From Anaerolineae bacterium (GTDB lineage: Bacteria; Chloroflexota; Anaerolineae; JAFGEY01): DNA of 10,394 nt. The stretch spans positions 1 through 10,394 of the forward strand of contig JAFGJF010000231.1 of NCBI GenBank assembly GCA_016929205.1, in the 5' to 3' direction. This document shows, piece by piece, positions 1 through 7,437 of the stretch (position 1 is the first letter of the stretch; each line of letters begins with the position of its first letter). Below the pieces are notes generated by a model. It worked only from the letters and a program-made list of their open reading frames with translations. It did not search any database and was not told the DNA's origin. The position numbers were made by a program, and so were the translations under genes.

Positions 1-94
1 CTACAAGCAATGATAATCCAAGATGTAGGGCGTTTTTCCATAAACGCCGCCAACCACACTTTTACATTTATGACCGAATCTCAAGCATGTAAAC

Positions 95-123
95 TTGACC
101 TCAAGATAGGAACATGCTATAAT
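95..123 (+). promoter_or_regulatory. Sigma-A-type promoter driving the nusA operon
   Basis: The -35 box TTGACC lies at 95-100 and a perfect -10 box TATAAT at 118-123, with the optimal 17-bp spacer. TGC at 115-117 directly before the -10 adds an extended -10 element. Transcription should start near 129-131, giving a leader of about 200 nt before the nusA start. No other promoter of this quality is visible upstream of the seven-gene run, so it is probably the main promoter of the cluster, although read-through from upstream of the window cannot be excluded. Confidence 0.85.
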
Positions 124-238
124 ATGCGACACTTGTGTGAAGAGACTTTCTGTCGGGGCGCGTTTGCCACGAGGTCGCAGTTTCTCATACGTCGCAGCAC
201 GATGGTCTTCCTTGAGACCAAACCTAGAATTTTGTCGA

Positions 239-269
239 AAAAGTGGGCATCCCCCACTTTTCTTGTTAT
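239..269 (+). terminator. Intrinsic-terminator-like hairpin in the nusA leader (candidate attenuator)
   Basis: A perfect 9-bp stem pairs AAAAGTGGG (239-247) with CCCACTTTT (253-261) around a 5-nt loop, followed by the T-rich CTTGTTAT (262-269). It lies about 110 nt after the predicted transcription start and 62 nt before the nusA start, inside the leader. A full terminator here would silence the operon, so it is better read as an attenuator. The interrupted U-tract and A-U-rich stem base suggest a weak terminator of the kind that NusA itself stimulates. The structure is seen in the sequence; its function is inferred. Confidence 0.6.
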
Positions 270-284
270 AGGAGAAGAAACGAT

Positions 285-335
285 ATGATAGCCTATTTTG
301 CAAAACCAGGCTACCAGGAGGGTCGAAAAAGTTGA
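285..335 (+). CDS. Possible 16-residue leader peptide overlapping the nusA start
   Basis: An ATG at 285 follows a purine-rich Shine-Dalgarno-like stretch (GGAGAAG, 271-277) at about 10 nt from GGAG. It opens a 16-codon frame encoding [16 protein letters not shown], stopping at TGA 333-335. The stop shares bases with the nusA TTG start (332-334) in the tetranucleotide TTGA, a classic arrangement for translational coupling. The nusA Shine-Dalgarno (AGGAGGG, 316-322) lies inside this small frame, so a ribosome reading it would cover or expose that site. The peptide resembles no family I know, and such a short frame could arise by chance. Confidence 0.35.
   Translation: MIAYFAKPGYQEGRKS
316..322 (+). 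promoter_or_regulatory. Ribosome binding site deciding the nusA TTG start
   Basis: AGGAGGG at 316-322 is a near-perfect Shine-Dalgarno, 9 nt before TTG 332. The in-frame ATG at 350 has no comparable site at a usable distance, so the non-ATG start is preferred. Confidence 0.8.
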
Positions 336-2014
336 AAAGTGAACTCGTAATGGCCATTAACCAAATCTGTAGTGAGCGCAACCTGTCTCAAGACGTCATC
401 ATCGAGGCAATCGAGACGTCGCTGGTGTCAGCCTATAAAAAGAATTTTGGTGGTGGACAAAACGTCAAGGCAATCATTGATGTGAAAACCGGCAGGCCCG
501 CCGTGTTCACAGAGCGTATCGTTGTCGACCAGGTCCAGGATGATCGTTTTGAAATCTCGATCGACCAGGCGCGCAAAAGTGCGCCTGGTGTAAAACTCGG
601 CACCCTCGTCCGAATTGATATTACGCCAAAGGCATTTGGCCGCATCGCTGCTCAGACAGCTAAACAAGTGATCTTGCAACGCATTCGTGAAGCAGAACGT
701 GATGCCTTGTTCACCAGCTATGCGGACCGAGAGGGAGAATTGATCAATGGCATGGTTGCCAGCATTACACCACACGCCATCACCCTGAATTTAGGACGAA
801 CCGAGGCCGTAATGCCTCGCAGCCATCAGGTTCCTGGTGAACGGTATCGAGTCGGCCAGCGCGTGCGGGCCTATGTACTCGAAGTGCGTCGATCGAGCCG
901 TGGACCGCAGATCGTCGTCTCTCGCACCCATCGCCGTATGCTGCGCCGTATGCTTGAACTTGAAGTGCCAGAGATTTTTAGCGGCACGGTCGAGATCAAG
1001 AACATTTCGCGTGAGGCCGGCTCACGATCCAAAGTCGCCGTTGCGGCGACGCAAGAAGGCGTTGACCCGGTTGGATCCTGCGTTGGTGTCCGCGGCATGC
1101 GCATCCAGTCCATTGTCAACGAACTGGGCGGTGAGAAAATCGACGTTGTGGCCTGGAGTGCTGATGACAAAACGTTCATCTCTAATTCACTCAGTCCGGC
1201 CAAAGTAAGTTATGTTGTCTTGGATCCCAATTCAAGCCCAAGAACAGCAACCGTTGTCGTCCCAGACGACCAACTGTCACTTGCTATCGGCAAAGAAGGC
1301 CAAAACGCTCGCCTGGCAGCCAAGTTGACCGGATGGCGCATCGATATCAAGAACCAGAGCATCGCCGTCAAAGAAGATATCAGGCCTAGTGATCGTGTCG
1401 CGACCATTGCTAAGGATGGGAAAGACATTTTGGCGATGGCTGAAGCCATTTTGTTGGGCAAAACGCCCGTCGAAGCAGCCCAAGATGTCGAGCCAACCGC
1501 GGTAGCATCAGAAATAGAAGTTGGACCAGTTCCGGTCCAATCAGAAGCAGTGCCTGAGCAAACGCCAACAGAAAAAGAGTTGGTCCAGGCTGAAACAGAG
1601 CCGGTGCAGGCTGCTGCACAGCCAGAATCAATCGTCCAGGAAACCATACCGGTTGCCGAAACTGAACTCCAAGTGCCAGTACCTGTAGAAACAGAGCCGG
1701 CACCAGAGCTCGAGTCCGAAGGCAGTGCTATCGAAGCGCCAACCGTCGTCGAAACAATCACTATTCTCACGCCAGAGGAGCCCGAAGAACCGGAATCCGC
1801 CGAGGCGAAAGCGCGCCCCAAGCGGGTCAAAATGAAATACGAATACGTTGAGGACGAAACGCTGGAAATACAGGACGCAACGAAACAAAAGGGACGCCGC
1901 AAACGCCGGAGACTCATCCGGGACGAAGAAAGCGGCGAACTGGTCGTCGAACGCAGGCACAAGCGCGAGCAGGACGACGACCTGAATTGGGAGGAATTCC
2001 TGGATCGCGGATGA
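332..2014 (+). CDS. nusA: Transcription termination/antitermination factor NusA
   Basis: NusA binds RNA polymerase and nascent RNA in the cytoplasm and modulates pausing, intrinsic termination and antitermination. The 560-residue product shows the N-terminal polymerase-binding domain (about 1-125), an S1 domain (about 134-198), KH1 with a GVRG loop (252-255, in a stretch beginning [11 protein letters not shown]) and KH2 with GKEG (320-323, [12 protein letters not shown]). The TTG start is chosen because AGGAGGG (316-322) lies 9 nt upstream and because MKSEL begins the expected N-terminal helix; an ATG at 350 would cut into that helix. From about residue 380 the protein becomes a Glu/Pro/Val/Thr-rich acidic stretch. 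It ends in a basic segment containing KGRRKRRRL and an acidic tip, [10 protein letters not shown]. This tail is absent from classic Firmicutes NusA and has no obvious relation to the acidic repeats of E. coli NusA. It is the first gene of the operon, and its stop overlaps the rnpM start. Confidence 0.97.
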   Translation: MKSELVMAINQICSERNLSQDVIIEAIETSLVSAYKKNFGGGQNVKAIIDVKTGRPAVFTERIVVDQVQDDRFEISIDQARKSAPGVKLGTLVRIDITPKAFGRIAAQTAKQVILQRIREAERDALFTSYADREGELINGMVASITPHAITLNLGRTEAVMPRSHQVPGERYRVGQRVRAYVLEVRRSSRGPQIVVSRTHRRMLRRMLELEVPEIFSGTVEIKNISREAGSRSKVAVAATQEGVDPVGSCVGVRGMRIQSIVNELGGEKIDVVAWSADDKTFISNSLSPAKVSYVVLDPNSSPRTATVVVPDDQLSLAIGKEGQNARLAAKLTGWRIDIKNQSIAVKEDIRPSDRVATIAKDGKDILAMAEAILLGKTPVEAAQDVEPTAVASEIEVGPVPVQSEAVPEQTPTEKELVQAETEPVQAAAQPESIVQETIPVAETELQVPVPVETEPAPELESEGSAIEAPTVVETITILTPEEPEEPESAEAKARPKRVKMKYEYVEDETLEIQDATKQKGRRKRRRLIRDEESGELVVERRHKREQDDDLNWEEFLDRG

Positions 2015-2283
2015 GACGAAAGCACATTCCTCAAAGAACGTGCATCGGCTGCCGCCAGGTTCGTGCAAAGCGCGAAATGGTTCGCGTCGTGCGCACACCG
2101 GAAGGCACACTGGTCATCGACAAGACCGGAAAGCAAAATGGTCGGGGAGCTTATCTCTGCCCCGACCAGGCTTGCTGGCTGGCAGCGCTAAAAGGTGACC
2201 GGCTGGGCAAAGCATTGAATATGCAAATAGGTGCCCTAGAGAAAGAGATGCTGCAAAGCTATATATTGACTCAAGAGCAATAG
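2011..2283 (+). CDS. rnpM: RNase P modulator RnpM (YlxR family)
   Basis: This small basic RNA-binding protein of the YlxR/DUF448 family was recently linked to binding and modulating RNase P RNA in Bacillus; its role here is inferred from the family. The family signature is clear: RTCIGCR near the N-terminus, a conserved basic stretch (KREMVRVVR), then GRGAYLC with a following cysteine (DQACW). The ATG at 2011 is preferred over the upstream in-frame TTG at 1987: it overlaps the nusA stop as ATGA (2011-2014), a coupled start, and gives the usual family length of about 90 residues, beginning [17 protein letters not shown] at 1990-1994 is far from this ATG, so initiation probably relies on ribosomes terminating on nusA. 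It sits between nusA and infB, as in Firmicutes and Chloroflexota. Confidence 0.93.
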   Translation: MRRKHIPQRTCIGCRQVRAKREMVRVVRTPEGTLVIDKTGKQNGRGAYLCPDQACWLAALKGDRLGKALNMQIGALEKEMLQSYILTQEQ

Positions 2284-2378
2284 ACCAACAGAGTTTGGGC
2301 CGGTGCACACTTGGCCAAGTTGATCTGCCAGCAACCAGATTGACCCGTGTTGCGGCGAATCAAAAAGGGGTGGGATAG

Positions 2379-4157
2379 ATGGGACAAGAATTAACTGTGG
2401 TTGAAATATCAGAATTTGTAACAGTGCGCGAGTTGGCTACTGCACTTGAAACCAGCCCGATTGACGTGATCAAAGAGTTGATGAATAATGGCATTATGGC
2501 CAACATCAATCAACAGATCGACTTTGAGACCGCGGCCATTATTGCTGAAGAATTTGGCTTTCGCGCGTCACTGCCCGTTCAAGAAATAGAAATTGAAGAG
2601 GAAGAGACAGGCGTCCCCTTGATGACCCGGCTCCTGGCCGAAGAAGATCCCAAAGACCTGGTCCTTCGGCCTCCGGTCGTGACCCTTTTGGGACACGTCG
2701 ATCACGGCAAAACCTCCTTGCTCGACGTCATTCGCAACACGAGCGTACAAAGCGGTGAGGTCGGTGGGATCACACAACACATCGGTGCTTATCAAATTAC
2801 GTACGACTCGAAACAGATCACCTTTCTGGATACCCCCGGTCACGAAGCCTTTACGGCGATGCGTGCACGTGGTGCCCAGGGCGCAGATATCGCTATCCTG
2901 GTCGTCGCCGCCGATGACGGCGTGATGCCGCAAACCAAAGAGGCCATATCGCATGCCCGGGCCGCGCACGTGCCGATTATCGTCGCCTTGAACAAGATCG
3001 ACAAAGACAACGCCAACCCTGATATGGTCAAACAGCAGCTTTCGGATGAAGACCTGGTCCCCGACGACTGGGGAGGTAGCACCATCTGTGTGCCTGTTTC
3101 GGCCAAAATGAACATCGGCATCGAAGACCTGCTCGAGAATATCCTGCTCGTAGCCGAAGTTCAAGAGTTCAAAGCCAATCCAGCTCCGGCGGCCATCGGC
3201 GTGATCATTGAAGCCGAAATGAGCAAAACGCGTGGTCCGACGGCCACGGTCCTGGTACAAAACGGCACATTGCACCAGGGTGATAGCTTTGTCATTGGCC
3301 AGACGTACGGGCGTGTGCGTGCCATGTTTGATTACACCGGGAAACAGCTCCAGGAAGCCGGCCCGTCGACGCCGGCTCAGATCTCGGGACTCAGTGACGT
3401 CCCCAACGCTGGAGAACGTTTCCGTGTGGTCAAAGACGAAAAAACGGCGCGACAGATCGCCATTGCCCGTTCGGCAAAACGAGAGCAAAGCGCCGAAGCC
3501 GCGCCAGAGTTGAGCCTGGAGCAGCTCTTTGCACAACTGGAGAGCGGAGAAACCAAAGATCTTAATATCATTGTCAAAGCCGATGTGCAGGGATCGCTCG
3601 ATCCGATTATCAACTCGATTCAGGACCAGAGCACCGATAAAATCAAGGTCAACGTGATCCACAAAGGCACGGGCAACATCAGCGAGTCCGACATTATGCT
3701 GGCTATTGCGTCTCGTGCCATCGTCATTGGTTTTAACGTCACGGCCGACGTTGCCGCGCGCCGTCAAGCCGAATCGGAAAAGATCGAGATTCGGTTCTAT
3801 AACATCATTTACAAGATCATTGACGACGTACAGAAAGCATTGACCGGCATGCTGGAGCCAACATACCAAGACGTGGTCACCGGCCACGCCGAGGTGAGAG
3901 CCGTGTTCCGCATCACCCGAGTCGGCAATATCGCAGGCTGTTATGTGACGGATGGCATCATCGAACGTAATGCCCGGGCACGCGTTCTGCGCAACCAAGA
4001 AGTGATTTTTGATGGTGCGCTTTCTTCGCTGAAACGATTCCAGCAGGACGTACGCGAGGTCAGGAGCAATTTCGAGTGCGGCATCGGGATCGAACACTTT
4101 GACGACTTTCAAGAGGGTGATACCGTTGAAGCATACAAGAAAGAAAGGGTAGTGTAA
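2379..4157 (+). CDS. infB: Translation initiation factor IF-2
   Basis: IF-2 is the GTPase that delivers initiator fMet-tRNA to the 30S subunit and promotes joining of the 50S subunit. The 592-residue product has an IF2_N domain (about 8-60) and then the GTPase domain with all motifs: GHVDHGKT (105-112), the switch I region around T132, DTPGH (151-155), NKID (205-208) and SAK (241-243). Domains II, III and IV follow, with VKADVQGSLDPI (399-410) and the C-terminal tRNA-binding barrel (about 495-590). It is far shorter than the 890-residue E. coli protein because the long N-terminal extension is missing; short IF2 forms are normal in several phyla. The ATG at 2379 follows a G-rich AAGGGGTGGG (2365-2374). 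A 95-nt gap separates it from rnpM, and its stop lies 2 nt before rbfA. Confidence 0.98.
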   Translation: MGQELTVVEISEFVTVRELATALETSPIDVIKELMNNGIMANINQQIDFETAAIIAEEFGFRASLPVQEIEIEEEETGVPLMTRLLAEEDPKDLVLRPPVVTLLGHVDHGKTSLLDVIRNTSVQSGEVGGITQHIGAYQITYDSKQITFLDTPGHEAFTAMRARGAQGADIAILVVAADDGVMPQTKEAISHARAAHVPIIVALNKIDKDNANPDMVKQQLSDEDLVPDDWGGSTICVPVSAKMNIGIEDLLENILLVAEVQEFKANPAPAAIGVIIEAEMSKTRGPTATVLVQNGTLHQGDSFVIGQTYGRVRAMFDYTGKQLQEAGPSTPAQISGLSDVPNAGERFRVVKDEKTARQIAIARSAKREQSAEAAPELSLEQLFAQLESGETKDLNIIVKADVQGSLDPIINSIQDQSTDKIKVNVIHKGTGNISESDIMLAIASRAIVIGFNVTADVAARRQAESEKIEIRFYNIIYKIIDDVQKALTGMLEPTYQDVVTGHAEVRAVFRITRVGNIAGCYVTDGIIERNARARVLRNQEVIFDGALSSLKRFQQDVREVRSNFECGIGIEHFDDFQEGDTVEAYKKERVV

Positions 4158-4159
4158 CG

Positions 4160-4555
4160 TTGGCTATCAGGCGACAAAAGCGCGTCGCAGATTTGATTAT
4201 GCGCGAACTGAGCTACATCGTCCAACGTCGCATCAAAGATCCCCGGCTGCAAGGGGTCACCATTACCGGCGCGCGTGTGACCGCTGACTATAAATATGCA
4301 GATATATACGTCTATCGACTGGGCGGCGACCCAGATTCACTCCAAGAGGCGATGCAGGGCCTCGAAAGCGCAAACAGCTTTATGCGGCATGAACTTGCCG
4401 GCTTGTTGACTATCCGACAGACGCCCGAATTGCGATTCCACCTGGATGAATCGATCAGCTATGGCGAGCACATTGATTCCTTGTTAGCACAGATCCACCA
4501 GGAAAGGCTGGACAATGATCAAAATGGTAGCCCAAGTAGCCAAGAGGATCGCTAG
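4160..4555 (+). CDS. rbfA: 30S ribosome-binding factor RbfA
   Basis: RbfA is a small KH-fold protein that binds immature 30S subunits near the 16S rRNA 5' helix and supports late maturation. The 131-residue product has the family features: an N-terminal RQKRVADLIMRELSYIV helix, the IKDPRL motif (about 25-30), GVTITGARVTADYKYADIYV forming the beta strands, and RQTPELRFHLDESI near the C-terminus. The start is TTG at 4160, only 2 nt after the infB stop, with AAAGGG (4144-4149) about 10 nt upstream. Its last 41 nt overlap the next gene in another frame. The C-terminal tail (DNDQNGSPSSQEDR) is polar and probably disordered. Confidence 0.95.
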   Translation: MAIRRQKRVADLIMRELSYIVQRRIKDPRLQGVTITGARVTADYKYADIYVYRLGGDPDSLQEAMQGLESANSFMRHELAGLLTIRQTPELRFHLDESISYGEHIDSLLAQIHQERLDNDQNGSPSSQEDR

Positions 4556-5489
4556 CGCGCAGCGTATTCTGGCAGTTTGCCACGTCGCACCGGACGGGGA
4601 TGCGATTGGATCTTTGCTGGGCTTGGGGCTCGCACTTGTCGAGGCCGGCAAAGATGTCACGATGCTTTGTGCCGATCCCGTACCCGAGTCTTGCCAGCAT
4701 TTGCCCGGTTGGGAAAAAATCACCCCGACCTGGCAGACCACTGACCTAGAGTTGATCGTCAGCCTGGATTGCAGCGATCCGAAACGATTGGGGCAGTTGT
4801 GCGATCCCGAGTGCCCGACCGATATTCCGATCATCAATATCGATCATCATACCACCAATACGTACTTTGGCCAGATAAACTGGGTGGACACGAACGCCGC
4901 GGCGACAGCACAAATGCTGTATGCCCTGATCACCGAACTGGACATCCCCATTGACGTCGCGATTGCAAATTGTCTTTTGAATGGCATCGTGACTGACACG
5001 CTTGGCTTCCGGACTTCCAACACCACAGCCGAGGTTGTCGAAATAGGACTGCAATTGATCAAAGCGGGGGCATCAATCAGCGAATTGAGCGATTACGCCT
5101 TTAACCACCGCCCCATTTCGGTGATCAAGTTGTGGGCGGCGGCGATGCAAGATATGTGCCTCGAAGGACGGATTTTGTGGAGCCAGATCACACAAGCGCT
5201 GCGCGATCGGATCGGATACAAGGCGAACGGTGACGCAGGACTGGTCAGCTTTTTGTGCGCAGTGGATCAGGTCGACATCGCCGTCATCTTTGACGAATTG
5301 CAGGATGGCAGCATCAACGTGTCTATGCGCGCCGTCCCCGGTTATACAGTATCTCAAGTCGCGTTGGAATTGGGCGGCGGTGGGCATCCGCAGGCCGCGG
5401 GATGTACCATCTCGGGGCCGATAGAAGAGGCCCGAACCAAAGTGCTATCCATGCTTCGCCAGGCATGGAACAAACAAACGCCTGGGTAA
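4515..5489 (+). CDS. nrnA: DHH/DHHA1 phosphoesterase, NrnA-like (nanoRNase / pAp phosphatase)
   Basis: Members of this family degrade 2-5 nt nanoRNAs and, in many bacteria, dephosphorylate pAp to AMP; some act on cyclic di-AMP breakdown products. The 324-residue protein lacks membrane or PAS/GGDEF parts, so it is the stand-alone type, not GdpP. Mn-binding motifs are visible: HVAPDGDAIGS (H23, D27, D29), D85 in LDCSD, D110-H111-H112 (NIDHH), and D161 in VTDT. The DHHA1 substrate-binding motif GGGGHPQAAG lies at 287-296. The ATG at 4515 follows GGAAAGG (4501-4507) and overlaps rbfA by 41 nt. Its place between rbfA and truB is the usual one in Firmicutes, Actinobacteria and Chloroflexota, which supports a housekeeping RNA-decay role. 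The exact substrate cannot be read from the sequence. Confidence 0.92.
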   Translation: MIKMVAQVAKRIASAQRILAVCHVAPDGDAIGSLLGLGLALVEAGKDVTMLCADPVPESCQHLPGWEKITPTWQTTDLELIVSLDCSDPKRLGQLCDPECPTDIPIINIDHHTTNTYFGQINWVDTNAAATAQMLYALITELDIPIDVAIANCLLNGIVTDTLGFRTSNTTAEVVEIGLQLIKAGASISELSDYAFNHRPISVIKLWAAAMQDMCLEGRILWSQITQALRDRIGYKANGDAGLVSFLCAVDQVDIAVIFDELQDGSINVSMRAVPGYTVSQVALELGGGGHPQAAGCTISGPIEEARTKVLSMLRQAWNKQTPG

Positions 5490-5500
5490 AAACACGCCGC

Positions 5501-6451
5501 ATGAGCGAGTCTTTCACACAAAACGCCGCCGGTGACCGTCTCCTCCATGGCATCTTGAACGTCGACAAACCACTGGGACTAACCTCGCACGACATCGTTG
5601 CCCGGCTTCGACGCATAACCCGGCAACGCCAGGTTGGGCACGCAGGTACCCTGGACCCGTTGGCGACCGGGGTGCTTTTGGTGTGTCTGGGACAGGCCAC
5701 TCGCGTTTCCCAATATTTGATGGACTCACCCAAAACCTATCAAGCCATCATTCATCTGGGCATCTCGACGAAGACGCTCGACGCTGAAGGCGACGTCACG
5801 AGCGAAAAGCCGGTCAGCGTTACACGCCAACAAGTCGAGGCCGCGCTGGGGCAATTCGTCGGCCATATCGAGCAAGTGCCGCCAATGTATTCGGCAATCA
5901 AAAAAAACGGGAAAAAGTTGTACGAGCTGGCCCGCCAGGGCATCACCGTAGAACGTCCACCACGTGAGGTCGATATCTATGCCCTGCGCATCACCACCTG
6001 GGCACGCCCTTTGATTCACGTCACGGTAGAGTGCGGGCCTGGAACGTACATTCGCGCCCTGGCGCACGACATTGGCATAGTACTGGGATGTGGCGCGCAT
6101 CTGGCTGCGCTGCGTAGAACCCGGAGCGGGTCGTTTTTCATCGAGCAAGCTGTGACAATCGAACAACTCGAAGCGGGATTTGCCAACGACTCTGAGCGAA
6201 TCTGGCTTTACCCGCTGGATGCCGCACTTGCCAACCTGCCAATGATTCACCTCGACCAAAGCACCGCGTTCAGACTGGCTTTGGGACAATCGATCCACGT
6301 TTCCGGCGACGTTGACGTCGGCACGATCGCCCGGGCCTATGGTCCAGACGGCCGATTCATTGCCCTGGTAAAACGAGAGAAACTGGCGTCCAGTTGGAGA
6401 CCGGTCAAGGTCTTTGTCAAACCAAACACCATCCTGGTATCTGCAGAATAA
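5501..6451 (+). CDS. truB: tRNA pseudouridine(55) synthase TruB
   Basis: TruB isomerises U55 in the T-arm of tRNAs and also assists tRNA folding. From the chosen start the protein has 316 residues. GILNVDKPLGLTSHD (17-31) opens the domain, followed by the catalytic GHAGTLDPLATGVL with nucleophile D52, the base-stacking tyrosine Y80 in KTYQA, and GTYIRALAHDIG (181-192) with its conserved arginine. A C-terminal PUA-like part follows from about 240. The frame is open from 5402, inside nrnA. ATG 5465 would overlap nrnA and ATG 5501 lies 11 nt after its stop; I prefer 5501 because it leaves a short, normal N-terminal extension. Neither start has a strong Shine-Dalgarno, so the start is moderately uncertain. 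The stop overlaps the ribF start as TAATG. Confidence 0.95.
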   Translation: MSESFTQNAAGDRLLHGILNVDKPLGLTSHDIVARLRRITRQRQVGHAGTLDPLATGVLLVCLGQATRVSQYLMDSPKTYQAIIHLGISTKTLDAEGDVTSEKPVSVTRQQVEAALGQFVGHIEQVPPMYSAIKKNGKKLYELARQGITVERPPREVDIYALRITTWARPLIHVTVECGPGTYIRALAHDIGIVLGCGAHLAALRRTRSGSFFIEQAVTIEQLEAGFANDSERIWLYPLDAALANLPMIHLDQSTAFRLALGQSIHVSGDVDVGTIARAYGPDGRFIALVKREKLASSWRPVKVFVKPNTILVSAE

Positions 6452-7410
6452 TGCCATCTTGGACAATGCACGTACTGACCGACACACTTGAAAGAATATG
6501 CCTGCCCGACGAACTGGCCGATAGCAAATCGCTTGTCACCATCGGCGCATTTGACGGCATCCACCTCGGCCACCAACATTTGATCGGCCGGTTAATCGCA
6601 CAGGCACGAACGCAAAATCACCTGGCCGGGTTGGTCACCTTTTATCCACACCCGGCAACTGTGCTTTCCCCAAGACATGCGCTCCCCTATTTGACCACGC
6701 CCGGCGAAAAAACGATCCTGCTGGAACAATTGGGACTCGATTGGATCGCGATCCTGAGTTTCGATCGCCAACTGGCGGCCCTGGCACCTCGCACCTTTGT
6801 GCAGCATTTGTACCAACGTCTAAACATGCGCGGATTGTATGTGAGCGATGATTTTGCGTTGGGACGCGATCGCACAGGGGACGTTCCTGCTTTGCAAACC
6901 CTGGGCCAGGAAATGGGCTTTGACGTGTACATTGCGCCCTTTTTGCAGGATGATGGACTCAAGATCGGCAGCTCGCGCATCCGCACCCTGCTGCGCCATG
7001 GGCACGTTCGAAAAGCCGCCAGCCTTTTGGGACGGCATTACGCGCTTGCCGGAGAAGTGGTTCACGGCGCACAGCGCGGGCGGTGCATCGGTTTTCCCAC
7101 GGCCAACTTGCAGGTTAGTCCCGAACGCGTCATTCCCGCGAATGGGATCTATGCCACATATGCCACGCTCGGTACAGAACGATATTGTGCCGTCACCAGC
7201 ATTGGCACGCGGCCTACCTTTGACAACGGAGAACAAAGCGTCGAAGCTTACATTCTGGATTTCAACCAAGACGTTTATGGATGCGACCTGGTGCTCGAAT
7301 TTGTCGCGCGACTGCGCTCCGAACTGCGATTCTCGAGCGTCCAAAAGCTGGTCGACCAGATCAACCAGGATGTGCTTGACGCCAAGGCCATTTTCGCCCA
7401 GTACGCGTGA
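6451..7410 (+). CDS. ribF: Bifunctional riboflavin kinase / FAD synthetase
   Basis: RibF phosphorylates riboflavin to FMN and adenylylates FMN to FAD. The N-terminal nucleotidyltransferase shows GAFDGIHLGHQ (32-42), TFYPHP (63-68), the DFALGRDRTGD region (134-144) and GSSRIRTLL (173-181). The C-terminal flavokinase shows GEVVHGAQRGRCIGFPTANL (201-220), NGIYA (231-235), IGTRPTF (251-257) and VEAYILDF with a probable catalytic glutamate (E265). Length (319 residues) is typical. The start is taken at ATG 6451, which shares a base with the truB stop (TAATG); ATG 6466, five codons later, is also possible. There is no strong Shine-Dalgarno, so translation is probably coupled to truB. truB-ribF adjacency is widespread. 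The gene ends inside the palindromic element at 7408-7454. Confidence 0.95.
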   Translation: MPSWTMHVLTDTLERICLPDELADSKSLVTIGAFDGIHLGHQHLIGRLIAQARTQNHLAGLVTFYPHPATVLSPRHALPYLTTPGEKTILLEQLGLDWIAILSFDRQLAALAPRTFVQHLYQRLNMRGLYVSDDFALGRDRTGDVPALQTLGQEMGFDVYIAPFLQDDGLKIGSSRIRTLLRHGHVRKAASLLGRHYALAGEVVHGAQRGRCIGFPTANLQVSPERVIPANGIYATYATLGTERYCAVTSIGTRPTFDNGEQSVEAYILDFNQDVYGCDLVLEFVARLRSELRFSSVQKLVDQINQDVLDAKAIFAQYA

Positions 7411-7437
7411 TCTCGGATCATGCGTGATCTCGGATCA
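7405..7437. repeat. 16-bp tandem direct repeat GCGTGATCTCGGATCA
   Basis: GCGTGATCTCGGATCA occurs at 7405-7420 and again at 7422-7437, offset 17 bp, with a third, related palindrome following at 7442-7454. The first copy contains the last alanine codon and stop of ribF. The layout suggests local tandem duplication of a 17-bp unit. Confidence 0.9.

Larger units (their letters stand above)
124..331 (+). promoter_or_regulatory. Long nusA operon leader (5' UTR)
   Basis: About 200 nt separate the predicted transcription start (near 130) from the nusA TTG codon. In order, the leader holds a possible stem of CGACA (127-131) with TGTCG (151-155), a repeated GTCGCAG (174-180 and 191-197), a 6-bp stem TGGTCT/AGACCA (203-208 with 215-220), a terminator-like hairpin (239-261) with a T-rich tail, and a short ORF (285-335). 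This order of early stems, terminator, then ribosome binding site is typical of attenuation-controlled leaders. I do not recognise a known riboswitch, T-box or tRNA here. Control of the operon by this leader is inferred. Confidence 0.5.

Noticed and set aside
29..48. Hairpin GGCGTTT/AAACGCC as terminator of an upstream gene
   Set aside because: The 7-bp stem with a 6-nt loop is real, next to a 5-bp CTACA/TGTAG pairing (1-5 with 24-28), but there is no U-tract on either strand and the upstream gene is not visible, so its role cannot be supported.
10..288. 92-codon plus-strand frame before nusA
   Set aside because: It runs through the nusA promoter, its transcription start and the leader hairpin, has no Shine-Dalgarno at its ATG, and resembles no family.
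1210..2136. 308-codon minus-strand frame, Ser/Thr-rich, antisense to the nusA tail
   Set aside because: Its composition is the mirror of the Glu/Pro/Val-rich NusA tail (for example GAA codons read as TTC/TCT), and it crosses into rnpM. It is a compositional shadow.
2568..4112. 514-codon open frame on the minus strand, antisense to infB
   Set aside because: It exactly shadows the strongly conserved infB. The translation has no recognisable domain and is rich in residues expected from complementing acidic, GC-biased codons; no ribosome site or promoter supports it.
5402..5500. Longer TruB starting inside the DHH phosphoesterase gene
   Set aside because: The extra residues are the out-of-frame reading of the conserved DHHA1 region and match no TruB N-terminus; ATG 5501 is a better start.
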